From the NCBI RefSeq assembly GCF_039523735.1, contig NZ_BAAAFW010000059.1:1-64000 (forward strand): DNA of 64,000 nt, written 5' to 3'. Source of the DNA: Tatumella punctata. Its GTDB lineage: Bacteria; Pseudomonadota; Gammaproteobacteria; Enterobacterales; Enterobacteriaceae. Under the pieces are notes generated by a model, which worked only from the letters and a program-made list of their open reading frames with translations, was not told the DNA's origin and searched no databases. Of this stretch, positions 43,152 to 52,372 are shown piece by piece. Numbering within the stretch: the first letter of the stretch is position 1; each line of letters begins with the position of its first letter. Position numbers and translations under genes: made by a program.

Positions 43152-44525
43152 TCAGTGGGCCGCGCGGCGCAGTATCACCGCAGCGGACTGACGCTGTACC
43201 CACAGAATACGCCAGCTCATCATCAGTGCGGCGGCGGTCAGTCCGATGATAAAACCACACCAGAATCCGGCAGGGCCCATACGCGGTACCAGAATATCGG
43301 TCAGTGCCAGCAGATAACCGAACGGTAGCCCAAGTACCCAGTAGGACACCAGGGTAATAAAGAAGATCGACCGGGTATCTTTGTAACCGCGTAAAATACC
43401 GCTGCCGATAACCTGAACACTGTCAGAAAACTGATAAATAGCCGCCAGAAACATCAGGTGGGCGGCCAGCATAACCACCAGCGGATCGTCATTATACAGC
43501 AGAGCAATTTTATGACGGAAGACGACTGTTCCCAGGGCTGTAATACAGGCAAGACATAACCCCACCGCCTGGGCGGTCCAGGCCGCAATTTTTGCCTGTT
43601 CCGTATCCCCCTGACCTAAGCGGTATCCGACACGGATAGTCGCGGCAACCCCCATCGACATCGGCAGGACAAACATCATGGAGCTGAAATTCAGGGCGAT
43701 CTGGTGACCTGCGACATCCACAATCCCCAGCGGAGAAACCAGTAAGGCCACGACCGCAAATAATGTCACCTCAAAAAACAGTGCTAATGCCACCGGTAAT
43801 CCCAGTGCGAATAACCGCTTCAGGATTTGCAGGTCCGGAGCTGAACGGCGGGTCAGGTGGTTAATATCTTTCATCACTGGCATCCGGTTCACCCAGTAGC
43901 GCATCACCAGGAACATGACCCAGTAAACAGTCGCCGTGGCCACACCACAGCCAACACCACCGAGGGCGGGCATACCGAAATGACCGTAAATAAAGATATA
44001 GTTGAGGGGGATATTACATAACAGGCCGATAAATCCCAGTACCATGCCCGGTTTGGTTTTAGACAGGCCTTCACACTGGTTACGCAATACCTGAAACAGC
44101 AGATACCCCGGAGCCCCCCACATTAATGCGTGCAGGTAACGTTCGGCTTTATCCGCCAGTGACGGGTCAATATCAGGCATATGCCGCAATAACAAACCGG
44201 CATTCCATAACAGGATAATCGTCAGGATAGCCAGCCCGATAGCCAGCCAGAAAGCCTGGTGCACCTGATAAATAATTTTGTTCCGGCGGCCAGAGCCATT
44301 CAGCTGGGCAACCGTGGGGGTCAGGGCCAGCAATAACCCCTGGCCGAACAGGATCACCGGCAACCAGATTGAGGTACCAATAGCCACCGCCGCCATATCC
44401 GTGGCACTGACGGAACCTGCCATAATCGTATCAACAAAGCCCATCGCTGTTTGCGCGACCTGGGCCAGAATAACCGGAATAGCGAGCCCAAGGAGCTGAC
44501 GCGCCTCAGTAAAATACTTCTGCAC
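43152..44525 (-). CDS. mdtK: MATE-family multidrug efflux pump MdtK (NorM)
   Basis: 457 residues, the E. coli length, with 12 membrane helices. It exports cationic drugs and fluoroquinolones in exchange for sodium or protons. The N-terminus MQKYFTEARQLLGLAIPVIL, the segment QTAMGFVDTIMAGSVSATDM and GVGCGVATATVYWVMF match MdtK closely. It is divergent from ribE, as in E. coli. Confidence 0.96.
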   Translation of the reverse strand: MQKYFTEARQLLGLAIPVILAQVAQTAMGFVDTIMAGSVSATDMAAVAIGTSIWLPVILFGQGLLLALTPTVAQLNGSGRRNKIIYQVHQAFWLAIGLAILTIILLWNAGLLLRHMPDIDPSLADKAERYLHALMWGAPGYLLFQVLRNQCEGLSKTKPGMVLGFIGLLCNIPLNYIFIYGHFGMPALGGVGCGVATATVYWVMFLVMRYWVNRMPVMKDINHLTRRSAPDLQILKRLFALGLPVALALFFEVTLFAVVALLVSPLGIVDVAGHQIALNFSSMMFVLPMSMGVAATIRVGYRLGQGDTEQAKIAAWTAQAVGLCLACITALGTVVFRHKIALLYNDDPLVVMLAAHLMFLAAIYQFSDSVQVIGSGILRGYKDTRSIFFITLVSYWVLGLPFGYLLALTDILVPRMGPAGFWCGFIIGLTAAALMMSWRILWVQRQSAAVILRRAAH

Positions 44526-44714
44526 GAATACACCTGTAAAATAACAAAGGGAATAGAAGAGGAGAGATATCCTTATTGGCGACTAGTGTAGCGGGGTCTG
44601 AAAACTTAGCAACCGGTGAATTCAAACTATTTTTGCAATAATAAAGCCCCATTAATGGATAAACAGCCTGCCAGTGTTGTGTTACTCTGCGGAAAATATT
44701 CAGGGAGATTAACT

Positions 44715-45350
44715 ATGTTTACAGGTATTGTGCAGGGGACGGCAGAAGTCGTCGCGGTCGATGAAAAACCGTTATTCCGAACCCACACACTGAGGTTTCC
44801 TTCACAATGGCTGGAAGGCCTGGAGATTGGGGCTTCTGTTGCGCACAACGGTTGTTGCCTGACCGTCACTGCTATACATGATGATCTGGTCAGCTTTGAT
44901 CTGATTAAAGAAACATTGCGTATCACCAATCTGGGTGATATCACGCCGGGAAGCCGGGTGAATATTGAGCGTGCTGCAAAATTTTCCGATGAAATAGGTG
45001 GTCACCTGATGTCGGGTCATATCATGACCACAGCCGAAATATCGAAAATAATACAATCCGAAAATAACCGTGAAATCTGGTTCAGGCTGCAGGACAGTGC
45101 GCTGATCAAGTATATTTTACATAAAGGTTTTGTCGGTATTGATGGCTGCAGCCTGACAATAGGGGATGTGGTAGCGAACAAGTTCTGTGTACACCTGATC
45201 CCTGAAACACTGCAACGCACGTTACTGGGTCAGAAAAAGATCGGCGACCGTGTGAATATCGAAATTGATCCGCAAACTCAGGCGGTAATTGATACGGTCG
45301 AACGGGTACTGGCAGCTCGCGAAATGGCAACCACAGAAGCGAAGGTATAA
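44715..45350 (+). CDS. ribE: Riboflavin synthase, alpha chain
   Basis: 211 residues (E. coli RibC/RibE 213). Two copies of a lumazine-binding barrel: the first begins MFTGIVQGTAEV and contains HNGCCLTVT; the second contains HLMSGHIM and DGCSLTIGDV. It dismutates two 6,7-dimethyl-8-ribityllumazine molecules to form riboflavin. The ATG at 44715, with AGGGAG upstream, starts at the invariant MFTG; an open frame back to 44616 is not used. A terminator follows. No FMN riboswitch was seen upstream. Confidence 0.96.
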   Translation: MFTGIVQGTAEVVAVDEKPLFRTHTLRFPSQWLEGLEIGASVAHNGCCLTVTAIHDDLVSFDLIKETLRITNLGDITPGSRVNIERAAKFSDEIGGHLMSGHIMTTAEISKIIQSENNREIWFRLQDSALIKYILHKGFVGIDGCSLTIGDVVANKFCVHLIPETLQRTLLGQKKIGDRVNIEIDPQTQAVIDTVERVLAAREMATTEAKV

Positions 45351-45410
45351 GCCGTCGTTATTTTATCGGCCTTGTCTGACAACAGGTGCCTCGCTGAACG
45401 ATGTTCCTGT

Positions 45411-45452
45411 AAAAAGCCCGCCGGCTGTCACGACCAACCGGCGGGCTTTATT
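45411..45452 (+). terminator. Intrinsic terminator between ribE and cfa
   Basis: AAGCCCGCCGG...CCGGCGGGCTTTA forms an 11-bp stem with A-rich and T-rich flanks, so it may serve both the ribE and the convergent cfa transcripts. Confidence 0.9.
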
Positions 45453-45473
45453 CTAAGACGAGCCAGTGAAGAC

Positions 45474-46622
45474 TTAACGGGCTACCCGTAATCCGCCATC
45501 AATGCCGCGGCTGAAAACGACCTGCCATAACTGGATATCCCTGGCACGGAAGGCACCGGCGCAGGCATTCAGGTAATAACTAAACATACGTTTAAAACGC
45601 TGATCATAGTTATTTTCAAGCTGTGGCCAGCTGGCGAGAAAACGTTCGTACCACGCCATCAGTGTCCGGTCATAGTCCACACCAATATTATGCCAGTCTT
45701 CCATCACAAAATGCGGTTCGCTGGTCTGAGCGATATGCATCACTGACGGCAGACAACCATTCGGGAATATATATTTATCAATCCACGGGTCAACATTTAA
45801 ATCGGTATGGTTAGATCCGATAGTATGCAGTAAAAAAAGTCCGTCAGGTTTCAGGTTGCGTGAAACCACATCGAAGTAGGTGGCATAGTTTTTCGGGCCG
45901 ACATGCTCAAACATCCCGACAGACACAATCCGGTCAAAACTCAGATTAAGATCACGATAGTCTTGTAACAGGATAGTGACGTCCAGGCCTTCGCACCGTT
46001 GCCGGGCCATTTTTTGCTGTTCAGCAGAAATGGTGACGCCATGCACACTGACACCGTAACGACGGGCAGCAAACTCAGATAATCCGCCCCAGCCGCAGCC
46101 AATGTCGAGTAAAGTCATCCCCGGCTTTAACTGCAATTTACGGCAAATCATGTCCAGTTTAGCTTCCTGTGCGGCGTCCAGAGTGGTTGCCTCTTTCCAG
46201 TAACCGCAGGAATACTGCATAAAAGGATCCAGCATCAGACTGAACAGATCATTACCCAGATCATAATGTTCTTTACCGACAATCCAGGCGCGTTTTTTGG
46301 ACTGAAGATTTTTAAGGCGGGCAGTAGCAATACGAAGTGTGTCTTTGAAATGATGTGGTAATTGTTTATCGAGTTTATATTTCAGTACCCGATAAAAAAA
46401 CTGGTCAAGCCGTTCACATTCCCACCAGCCATCCATATAACTCTCACCAAGTCCCAGAGAGCCTTCCTGCAAGACGCGTTTAAAAAAATCAGAGTTTTTA
46501 ACCTGAATATCCCATGGACGGTCGCCATTGATAGCAATATCGGCCATCGACAGCATTTCATTGGCAATGCGGTACCAATTATTTTCCTTAAGGCTAACTT
46601 CTGCTACACATGATGAACTCAT
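45474..46622 (-). CDS. cfa: Cyclopropane-fatty-acyl-phospholipid synthase
   Basis: 382 residues as in E. coli. It methylates cis double bonds of membrane phospholipid acyl chains with S-adenosylmethionine, mostly in stationary phase. The SAM site is LLDIGCGWGGLSEFAA; DPFMQYSCGYWK and the C-terminal LNACAGAFRARDIQLWQVVF match the family. It stands alone between ribE and punC. The E. coli gene has a sigma-S promoter; specific sites are not assigned here. Confidence 0.97.
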   Translation of the reverse strand: MSSSCVAEVSLKENNWYRIANEMLSMADIAINGDRPWDIQVKNSDFFKRVLQEGSLGLGESYMDGWWECERLDQFFYRVLKYKLDKQLPHHFKDTLRIATARLKNLQSKKRAWIVGKEHYDLGNDLFSLMLDPFMQYSCGYWKEATTLDAAQEAKLDMICRKLQLKPGMTLLDIGCGWGGLSEFAARRYGVSVHGVTISAEQQKMARQRCEGLDVTILLQDYRDLNLSFDRIVSVGMFEHVGPKNYATYFDVVSRNLKPDGLFLLHTIGSNHTDLNVDPWIDKYIFPNGCLPSVMHIAQTSEPHFVMEDWHNIGVDYDRTLMAWYERFLASWPQLENNYDQRFKRMFSYYLNACAGAFRARDIQLWQVVFSRGIDGGLRVAR

Positions 46623-46895
46623 ACGCTTTATATCACCTGTTCTATTTTGAACCTGAGGAAAGAATAGCTGACTTTCACTGGTCCGTGAGTAAACTCACAA
46701 AAAACGTGCACTTATAAGTAAAGACAAAACAGAGGATCTAGTAAATATCGAAAAATGCGGTTGTGCCTGAATAGCACAATCAAAACCGGTCACAATATGC
46801 CTGCAACTTATAGTGAATATTTGTTACCGGGGTGATTATATGCCTGGCAAGCTGAATGTTCAATGGTTTACGGTTAGGTTGCTAATTGTGAAGAG
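46623..46895 (-). promoter_or_regulatory. cfa promoter/leader region
   Basis: The ~270 bases upstream of cfa contain no supported gene and are AT-rich near the start. They must hold the cfa promoters and 5' leader; no individual box is assigned. Confidence 0.4.
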
Positions 46896-46926
46896 AAAAT
46901 TAACCCGCCACCAGATGGGGGCGGGT
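46896..46926 (-). terminator. Probable terminator of punC
   Basis: Minus strand: ACCCGCC...GGCGGGT followed by TAATTTT, ten bases beyond the punC stop. Confidence 0.7.
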
Positions 46927-46936
46927 GAAAGGCGGG

Positions 46937-48100
46937 TTACGATTTCTGTTGCAGACGGTAACCGGCGATGGCCAGCAGCACAGTAACGGCCATCACCGAG
47001 GTGGTGGTTAGCAGGGGCTGTGACAAATGCGAAGAGACCAGCAGGCTGAACAGGAAACACAGTCCCAATTGCAGCGCATTTTGCAGCGCAGCGGCTTTAC
47101 CACTGGCGGTCGGGAAAATCTGTAAAGCGGCCGACACCACTATCGGATAAATCGCACCATTAGCCATTGCCATACCACAGAAAGGTAACAGTAACGTCAG
47201 CAGGCCCGGAGAGGTAAAAAAACTGACCAGCGTCACAGTGATAATACTCAGGGAATAGAGGGCAAGCAGCCAGGGCAGCAGTTGCCGGCCACTGAAATGA
47301 TTCAGCAGCGCACGACAGCCAAACCCGCCTATCAGAAAAGTCAGTGTCTGAGGAATATAGCTCAGACCGATATCAGCCGGTGACAGTCCGAGATCACTCA
47401 GGATAAAAGGTGAACCGGTCAGCCAGGCAAAAAAACTGGCAGAGCAGGCGGCATAAATAAGCACATTACCACTGTAACCGCGGCTGGCCAGCAGTCGGCG
47501 GAAGGAAACCGGTTCAGGCTGTCGCGCAGCAGGCGGCTGTTCAGTGGCCGGAACCGCAGGGAGACGCAGCGTACAAATTATCAGCCACAGGGTAAGCAGC
47601 ATAAGTAGCAAAAATATTGAACGCCAGTGATAATGGGCCAGCAACCATGAGCCCAGCAGCGGGGCGAGGGCCGGAGATAAGGCAACCATGGGCATAACTG
47701 TGGCAAAAATCTTCTGACGACCTGAGGCGGGATAATAGTCAACCACCAGCGACTGCCAGCTGACTGCCGCGGCACAGACCCCGAGGGCCTGAATAAAACG
47801 CAACCCCAGTAATACTTCCGCTGAGCGTACCCATAACATCGCCAGGCATCCGGCGGCAAAAACAGCCAGTCCGCAGATCAGTACCGGTTTTCTGCCTATT
47901 CTGTCAGACAGGGGGCCCCAGAATAACTGCGCACAGGCAAATCCGGCCAGGAACAGACTCAGACTGGCGCTGATTATCCCGGCATTGGTCGCGAGGTCCT
48001 GTTTCATTGCACCGAAAGCTGGCAGGTACATATCTGTAGCCAGAAAACCCAGCATGCTGAGTAATGACAGATAAACTAAAAAAAATATCGGATGCCGCAT
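46937..48100 (-). CDS. punC: Purine nucleoside transporter PunC (YdhC), MFS family
   Basis: 387 residues (E. coli 403), 12 membrane helices of the Bcr/CflA drug-antiporter type, with the motif LFWGPLSDRIGRKPVL in the loop after helix 2. E. coli PunC (formerly YdhC) is linked to adenosine/purine nucleoside transport and is activated by PunR. It is divergent from punR with 105 bases between, preserving the E. coli arrangement. The substrate is inferred from that homology. Confidence 0.88.
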   Translation of the reverse strand: MRHPIFFLVYLSLLSMLGFLATDMYLPAFGAMKQDLATNAGIISASLSLFLAGFACAQLFWGPLSDRIGRKPVLICGLAVFAAGCLAMLWVRSAEVLLGLRFIQALGVCAAAVSWQSLVVDYYPASGRQKIFATVMPMVALSPALAPLLGSWLLAHYHWRSIFLLLMLLTLWLIICTLRLPAVPATEQPPAARQPEPVSFRRLLASRGYSGNVLIYAACSASFFAWLTGSPFILSDLGLSPADIGLSYIPQTLTFLIGGFGCRALLNHFSGRQLLPWLLALYSLSIITVTLVSFFTSPGLLTLLLPFCGMAMANGAIYPIVVSAALQIFPTASGKAAALQNALQLGLCFLFSLLVSSHLSQPLLTTTSVMAVTVLLAIAGYRLQQKS

Positions 48101-48205
48101 TACTGTTCCTTATCACAAAAATTGGCGCAGAGTTTAAAAGGGTGCACAGAGAGTTGTGAACCGTTAATATTTGCAATTATCTGTGAAAAAAATTGAAAGG
48201 TAATC

Positions 48206-49117
48206 ATGTGGTCTGAATATTCCCTGGAAGTGATAGATGCCGTCGCAAGGAATGGCAGTTTCAGTGCCGCGGCACGTGAACTGCACCGGGTACCCTCGGC
48301 AATAAGTTATACAGTAAAACAGCAGGAAGACTGGCTGGCAGTGCAATTGTTTGATCGCCAGCACCGTGATGTGGTGCTGACTGCCGCCGGTGAGCACTAT
48401 GTTCGTGAATGCCGGGGGATTATCAAAAAAATGCAGGAAACCCGGCGCCAATGCCAGCAACTGGCGAACGGCTGGCGCGGGCAGGTAAGTATTGCGGTGG
48501 ACTGTGTCGTCAGGCGGGGCAGAATGCAGCAGTTGATTATCGATTTTTACCGGCACTTTCCGGATATAGAATTGCACGTCAGCGAAGAAGTTTTTAACGG
48601 TGTCTGGGATGCACTGGCCGGAGGACGGGTGGATATGGCTATCGGAGCGACCCAGGCGATCCCTGTCACCGGGCGTTTTGCATTCCGTGATATGGGACGA
48701 CTTAACTGGCGGTGTATTGTCAGCGCCGGGCACCCTCTGGCGGCTGAAGCCCGGCCGCGCGAGGAACAATTACGGGCATGGCCATCATTACTGTTGGAAG
48801 ACACCTCAAGGGAATTACCGCGCCGCATTACCTGGACCCTGGATAACCAGCAGCGGATGACGGTACCGGACTGGCAAACGGGGCTGGATTGTGTCAGGGC
48901 AGGATTATGTGTTGCTATGGTACCGGGGCATCTCGCCAGACCACTGCTGGACGTCGGAGAAGTCAGGGAACTTCCTCTGCCGTCACCGTTTCCGGAAAGC
49001 CCCTGCTGCGTCAGCTGGGCGGAAGAGAGAAGCTCTCCGGCATTACGCTGGCTCCTTGAGTACCTTGGTGATACGCAGACACTTAACCAGGAATGGCTGA
49101 GTGAAACCGGTAGTTAA
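48206..49117 (+). CDS. punR: LysR-family regulator PunR (YdhB)
   Basis: 303 residues. The LysR helix-turn-helix is at the N-terminus (MWSEYSLEVIDAVARNGSFS, AARELHRVPSAISYTVKQQE), followed by a substrate-binding domain. E. coli PunR (YdhB) activates the divergent punC in response to purines. The shared interval 48101-48205 would hold the operator. Its 3' end overlaps the convergent purR end by four bases. Confidence 0.9.
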   Translation: MWSEYSLEVIDAVARNGSFSAAARELHRVPSAISYTVKQQEDWLAVQLFDRQHRDVVLTAAGEHYVRECRGIIKKMQETRRQCQQLANGWRGQVSIAVDCVVRRGRMQQLIIDFYRHFPDIELHVSEEVFNGVWDALAGGRVDMAIGATQAIPVTGRFAFRDMGRLNWRCIVSAGHPLAAEARPREEQLRAWPSLLLEDTSRELPRRITWTLDNQQRMTVPDWQTGLDCVRAGLCVAMVPGHLARPLLDVGEVRELPLPSPFPESPCCVSWAEERSSPALRWLLEYLGDTQTLNQEWLSETGS

Positions 49118-50139
49118 CGACGGTAATCGTGGAACGGACCATCGGCCACCGATCGTCTTTCAATCAGTGACGGGTATACTTCTATGGTTTGCGGCTCTTC
49201 GCGTTTATTCACAATACGATCCAGCAGCATATCCAGCGCTTTCTCGCCCAGCTCACTTTTCGGCTGGTGAATAGTGGTCAGGGCAGGGGTAAAATACCGC
49301 GCGTTGCGCACGTTATCGTAACCAATGATCGATATATCCTGTGGCACACGCAGGCCCTGTTCATCGGCAGCACAAATTGCCCCCATCGCCATAATATCGC
49401 CGCCACAGAATACCGCCGTGGGTAATCGCGGCTGAGCGAGTATTTTTTGCATTGCCAGGTAACCGGATTCGGGTTCAAAGTCTCCCTGCACAGTCCATTC
49501 TTCACAATGGGTAATACCTGCCTCCTCCAGTGCTTTAAGAAATCCTGCCAGCCTGCCGCCTCCCGTATTACGCTCCATCTGGCCGGGAATACAACCGATA
49601 TCACGGTGCCCGCGCTCAATCAGATAACGGCCAGCCATGTAACCGCCACGGAAAGCATTGTCCAGTACGGTATCAGTAAAATCACCACGGGACATTCCCC
49701 AGTCCATAACGACCATTGGGATATTACGGTTCTCCTCCAGCATATCCAGCAACTCCTGTGGATATTCGGCACACAATACCAGCAGCCCGTCGACACGTTT
49801 GCGCGCCATCATCGATAAATAAGCGCGTTGTTTCTGCAAGTCGTTATGCGCATTGCCCAGAATCAGGGTATAGCCATGTTCGAAACATTTTTTTTCGATA
49901 GCTTCCACAATCTCGGCGAAATAAGGTGCTTCGAGAGACGTCGACAGCAGACCAAGCGTCTTAGTGTTATTCACCTTCAGACTTCTGGCGACGGCACTGG
50001 GAGAGTAATGCAACTCTTTAATCGCTTCCCAAACCGCTTTGCGGGTCGTTTCCGCAACAAAACGGGTCTGATTAATGACATGAGAAACGGTGGTGGTAGA
50101 GACTCCGGCGCGTTTCGCCACATCTTTAATTGTTGCCAT
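49114..50139 (-). CDS. purR: Purine repressor, LacI family
   Basis: 341 residues, as in E. coli. It begins MATIKDVAKRAGVSTTTVSH, the LacI-type helix-turn-helix, with the hinge VARSLKVNNTKTLG that binds the minor groove. Hypoxanthine or guanine act as corepressors, shutting down purine synthesis genes. A PurR box lies upstream, consistent with autoregulation. It is convergent with punR. Confidence 0.97.
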   Translation of the reverse strand: MATIKDVAKRAGVSTTTVSHVINQTRFVAETTRKAVWEAIKELHYSPSAVARSLKVNNTKTLGLLSTSLEAPYFAEIVEAIEKKCFEHGYTLILGNAHNDLQKQRAYLSMMARKRVDGLLVLCAEYPQELLDMLEENRNIPMVVMDWGMSRGDFTDTVLDNAFRGGYMAGRYLIERGHRDIGCIPGQMERNTGGGRLAGFLKALEEAGITHCEEWTVQGDFEPESGYLAMQKILAQPRLPTAVFCGGDIMAMGAICAADEQGLRVPQDISIIGYDNVRNARYFTPALTTIHQPKSELGEKALDMLLDRIVNKREEPQTIEVYPSLIERRSVADGPFHDYRR

Positions 50140-50181
50140 TCCTTGAGAACTCCTGGTGTTTTAAATTATTGATTTTAAGTG

Positions 50182-50197
50182 TGTTAATCGTTTGCGT
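50182..50197 (-). promoter_or_regulatory. PurR box (autoregulatory site)
   Basis: Read on the minus strand: ACGCAAACGATTAACA, matching the PurR consensus ANGCAANCGNTTNCNT at 10 of the 12 defined positions. It is 43 bases upstream of purR. In E. coli purR is autoregulated. Confidence 0.7.
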
Positions 50198-50411
50198 TTT
50201 TACAGTTTTATCAGGCCGCTAATGATGCTGCCAGGAGGGGCCGTAAAGGATTACCTGTAAAAAAAGCCTGTGCCTTACAAGGGGAAACAGGGAAGGTTGC
50301 GCAACAAAGAGCGGTAATTCTAACAAGGCTGTGCGAATAAAACGAGATTTTTGCGCAGTAGTGTGGGAATATAATAATTACCCTGTACTTTATGTGTCTA
50401 TAGGAGCTGTC

Positions 50412-50501
50412 ATGGATACGGATTTAAAGCTGGCGCTGACCACCACTATCGTTGCATTACTGATGATTGCGACGTTCAGTTTCACCGCAATACTGCATTA
50501 A
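50412..50501 (+). CDS. ynhF: Small membrane protein YnhF
   Basis: 29 residues: MDTDLKLALTTTIVALLMIA and on to FTAILH, one membrane segment. It has the same length and start pattern as E. coli YnhF (MSTDLKFSLVTTI...) and the same position upstream of purR. AGGAG lies seven bases before the ATG. E. coli YnhF is a small membrane protein of unknown function, retained with its formyl group. Confidence 0.92.
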   Translation: MDTDLKLALTTTIVALLMIATFSFTAILH

Positions 50502-50589
50502 TGTATTCGCACCGGCAGAGGGCTGTTTACCCGCTAAAGGCACGTATAAAGCCGGAAAGTAAGGGTAGCAAGCAGCATTACTGACAGAG

Positions 50590-50629
50590 AAGCCGATACC
50601 CGGCGTGTTGCGGGTATCGGCTTTTTATT
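50590..50629 (+). terminator. Intrinsic terminator downstream of ynhF
   Basis: AAGCCGATACCCG...CGGGTATCGGCTTTTTATTTT: a 12-13 bp perfect stem and a T run, about 90 bases after the ynhF stop. Confidence 0.92.
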
Positions 50630-50726
50630 TTACGGGGCACGAATTTTTTTACAGTATTAAGGGAAGTGTATTTATTCAGATATTATGTATTACTGATCCT
50701 GACGGAATCACCGCGTTAGCGGGCAT

Positions 50727-50774
50727 AAATCCCCCCCTGAATACCGGTGCTGCGATATTCAGGGGGGGATTTTC
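50727..50774 (-). terminator. Strong palindromic hairpin at the mepH 3' end
   Basis: AAATCCCCCCCTGAATA pairs perfectly with TATTCAGGGGGGGATTT, 17 bp with a 12-base loop. The flanks are A-rich and T-rich, so it can act as a terminator for mepH, whose stop is 17 bases away, and perhaps in the other direction. Confidence 0.8.
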
Positions 50775-50790
50775 AGTCTCTGGGCGGAGA

Positions 50791-51588
50791 CTAGCGGACT
50801 GTGCTCGGGGTTACGACCCGCCGTGCACCAATATAATGCTGTTGCCAGTACTCGTTACTCAGTGCGCTGATCTGGATATCCTTGCCGGTGCGTGGTGACT
50901 GAATGAATTTCCCATTGCCCAGATAAACGCCCACATGATCAGCCGCACCGCCACGGTGGATACGGAAGAATACCAGATCACCTTTCTCAAGATCGTTGCG
51001 TTTAACCGGTGCAGCATCACGCAGATGGTACATTTCATTGGCAGTACGGGGAATTCTGAAGTTTACCAGGTCTTTATAGGCATAATAAACCAGCCCGCTG
51101 CAGTCAAAGCCCGTATGGGGTGAGGAACCGCCCCACTGGTACGGCTTGCCTAACTGATCCATTAATTTAACCATCACAATGGCACGCGCTTTCTGATAGC
51201 GTTCACGGTGCAGTTTACTCATGCGGATAGAAGCCAGTTTCGCGGAAGGGCGGCCGGCGGTCCTTTTGGCTATCTGGCGCTGGTGACCGTATTTTCTGAG
51301 TGCCGGTGTGCGATGTAACGCAATACGACGTGATTCTTTTTTCGGGCGGCTCTCTCTGACTTTACGCGGGCTGGTCAGATGCTTAACCCGGTGGATAAGG
51401 GGCTGTCGGGTTCTGTGGCGTGTACTGGCTGTTTTCAGTGGTTTTCTTTTTCGGCGGGCATCTTCTGTTACCGCTTTTTTGGCTGATTTATGAAATGAAG
51501 CATTTATTGCAGTACGTGGCGAAGCCTCTGCGACATTAAAAAAAAGCTGTGCTACAGCCAGAATAAAAAGCGTGGTCAGTAAACGCAT
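50791..51588 (-). CDS. mepH: Murein DD-endopeptidase MepH (YdhO), NlpC/P60 family
   Basis: 265 residues (E. coli 271). Signal peptide MRLLTTLFILAVAQLFFNVAEA, then a very basic ~110-residue linker (RRKRKPLK..., KVRESRPKKESRR) that may bind the cell wall, then the NlpC/P60 domain with Cys in TGFDCSGLVYYAYK, His in ADHVGVYLGN and a third polar residue downstream. It cuts D-Ala-mDAP cross-links during wall growth. In E. coli sodB and ydhP lie between this gene and ynhF; they are absent here. Confidence 0.94.
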   Translation of the reverse strand: MRLLTTLFILAVAQLFFNVAEASPRTAINASFHKSAKKAVTEDARRKRKPLKTASTRHRTRQPLIHRVKHLTSPRKVRESRPKKESRRIALHRTPALRKYGHQRQIAKRTAGRPSAKLASIRMSKLHRERYQKARAIVMVKLMDQLGKPYQWGGSSPHTGFDCSGLVYYAYKDLVNFRIPRTANEMYHLRDAAPVKRNDLEKGDLVFFRIHRGGAADHVGVYLGNGKFIQSPRTGKDIQISALSNEYWQQHYIGARRVVTPSTVR

Positions 51589-51948
51589 AGTTGTCAGGTT
51601 ACAGGTTAATGTCCTGAAAAAAAGCGGACAAGATTAAAAAAATAACATCTGACTTTTCAGCCAGCCCCAAAATCATTCTAATCCAGATTTTTATAAAATG
51701 TTAAGGTCTTTTTGCCGTAATCTGTTACGAGAAGTTTTTTGGTGTAAAAATGAGCGTAAACAGTTAATTAAGTCATCTTTTTACCGGTATTTTTACCGCG
51801 GGTATCCGTGTTTTTACCCAACAGAGATCATTTAACCCTGAAGGCGCTGATATTATCTTTTCGACGGAAGATGAAAAATGTCGTTTTCACCCGCGGGTTG
51901 ATATCGTTACAATAACCGGACATGTCGTTTTGTCCCGAAGGAAGTATG
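51589..51948. promoter_or_regulatory. Divergent intergenic region, mepH and grxD
   Basis: 360 AT-rich bases with many T tracts hold the mepH and grxD promoters. No gene is supported. ATACCG/GGTAT and ACCCGCGGGT palindromes (about 51889-51898 for the latter) are visible but match no regulator I can name. Confidence 0.4.
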
Positions 51949-52281
51949 ATGAGCACTCTTGAAAAAATTCAGACGCAGATTTCAGAAAACCCGATTCTGC
52001 TGTACATGAAAGGTTCACCAAAACTGCCAAGTTGTGGTTTTTCAGCCCAGGCGGTGCAGGCGCTTTCTGCCTGTGGCCAGCGTTTTGCCTATGTGGACAT
52101 TTTGCAGAATCCTGATATCCGTGCCGAATTACCGAAATATGCTAACTGGCCAACCTTTCCGCAATTATGGGTGGACGGTGAATTAGTCGGTGGTTGTGAT
52201 ATTATTATCGAGATGTATCAGCGTGGTGAACTGCAACAGCTGATTAACGAAACGGCTGAAAAATATCCTGCAGCGGAATAA
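51949..52281 (+). CDS. grxD: Monothiol glutaredoxin GrxD (Grx4)
   Basis: 110 residues (E. coli 115). The monothiol active site CGFS lies in SPKLPSCGFSAQAVQALSAC; WPTFPQLWVDGELVGGCDI holds the glutathione-binding segment. It binds a [2Fe-2S] cluster with glutathione and BolA partners and helps deliver iron-sulfur clusters. The ATG at 51949 is preferred to the adjacent ATG at 51946 because AAGGAAG is then well spaced and the protein starts MSTLEK, like the E. coli MSTTIEK. Confidence 0.96.
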   Translation: MSTLEKIQTQISENPILLYMKGSPKLPSCGFSAQAVQALSACGQRFAYVDILQNPDIRAELPKYANWPTFPQLWVDGELVGGCDIIIEMYQRGELQQLINETAEKYPAAE

Positions 52282-52303
52282 ACCGCGGATGTGACTGAAA
52301 ACG

Positions 52304-52332
52304 ATGCCCGCCGGCCGATGCGGGCATTTTTT
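52304..52332 (+). terminator. Intrinsic terminator after grxD
   Basis: ATGCCCGC-CGGCCGAT-GCGGGCAT followed by TTTTT, 22 bases after the grxD stop. Confidence 0.9.
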
Positions 52333-52372
52333 CAGCTGCTAACTGAAAGCGGCAGCCTGTTCTCTGTCAGAT

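Noticed and set aside
44526..44714. FMN riboswitch upstream of ribE
   Set aside because: The conserved RFN element motifs were not seen, and in enterobacteria it normally precedes ribB.
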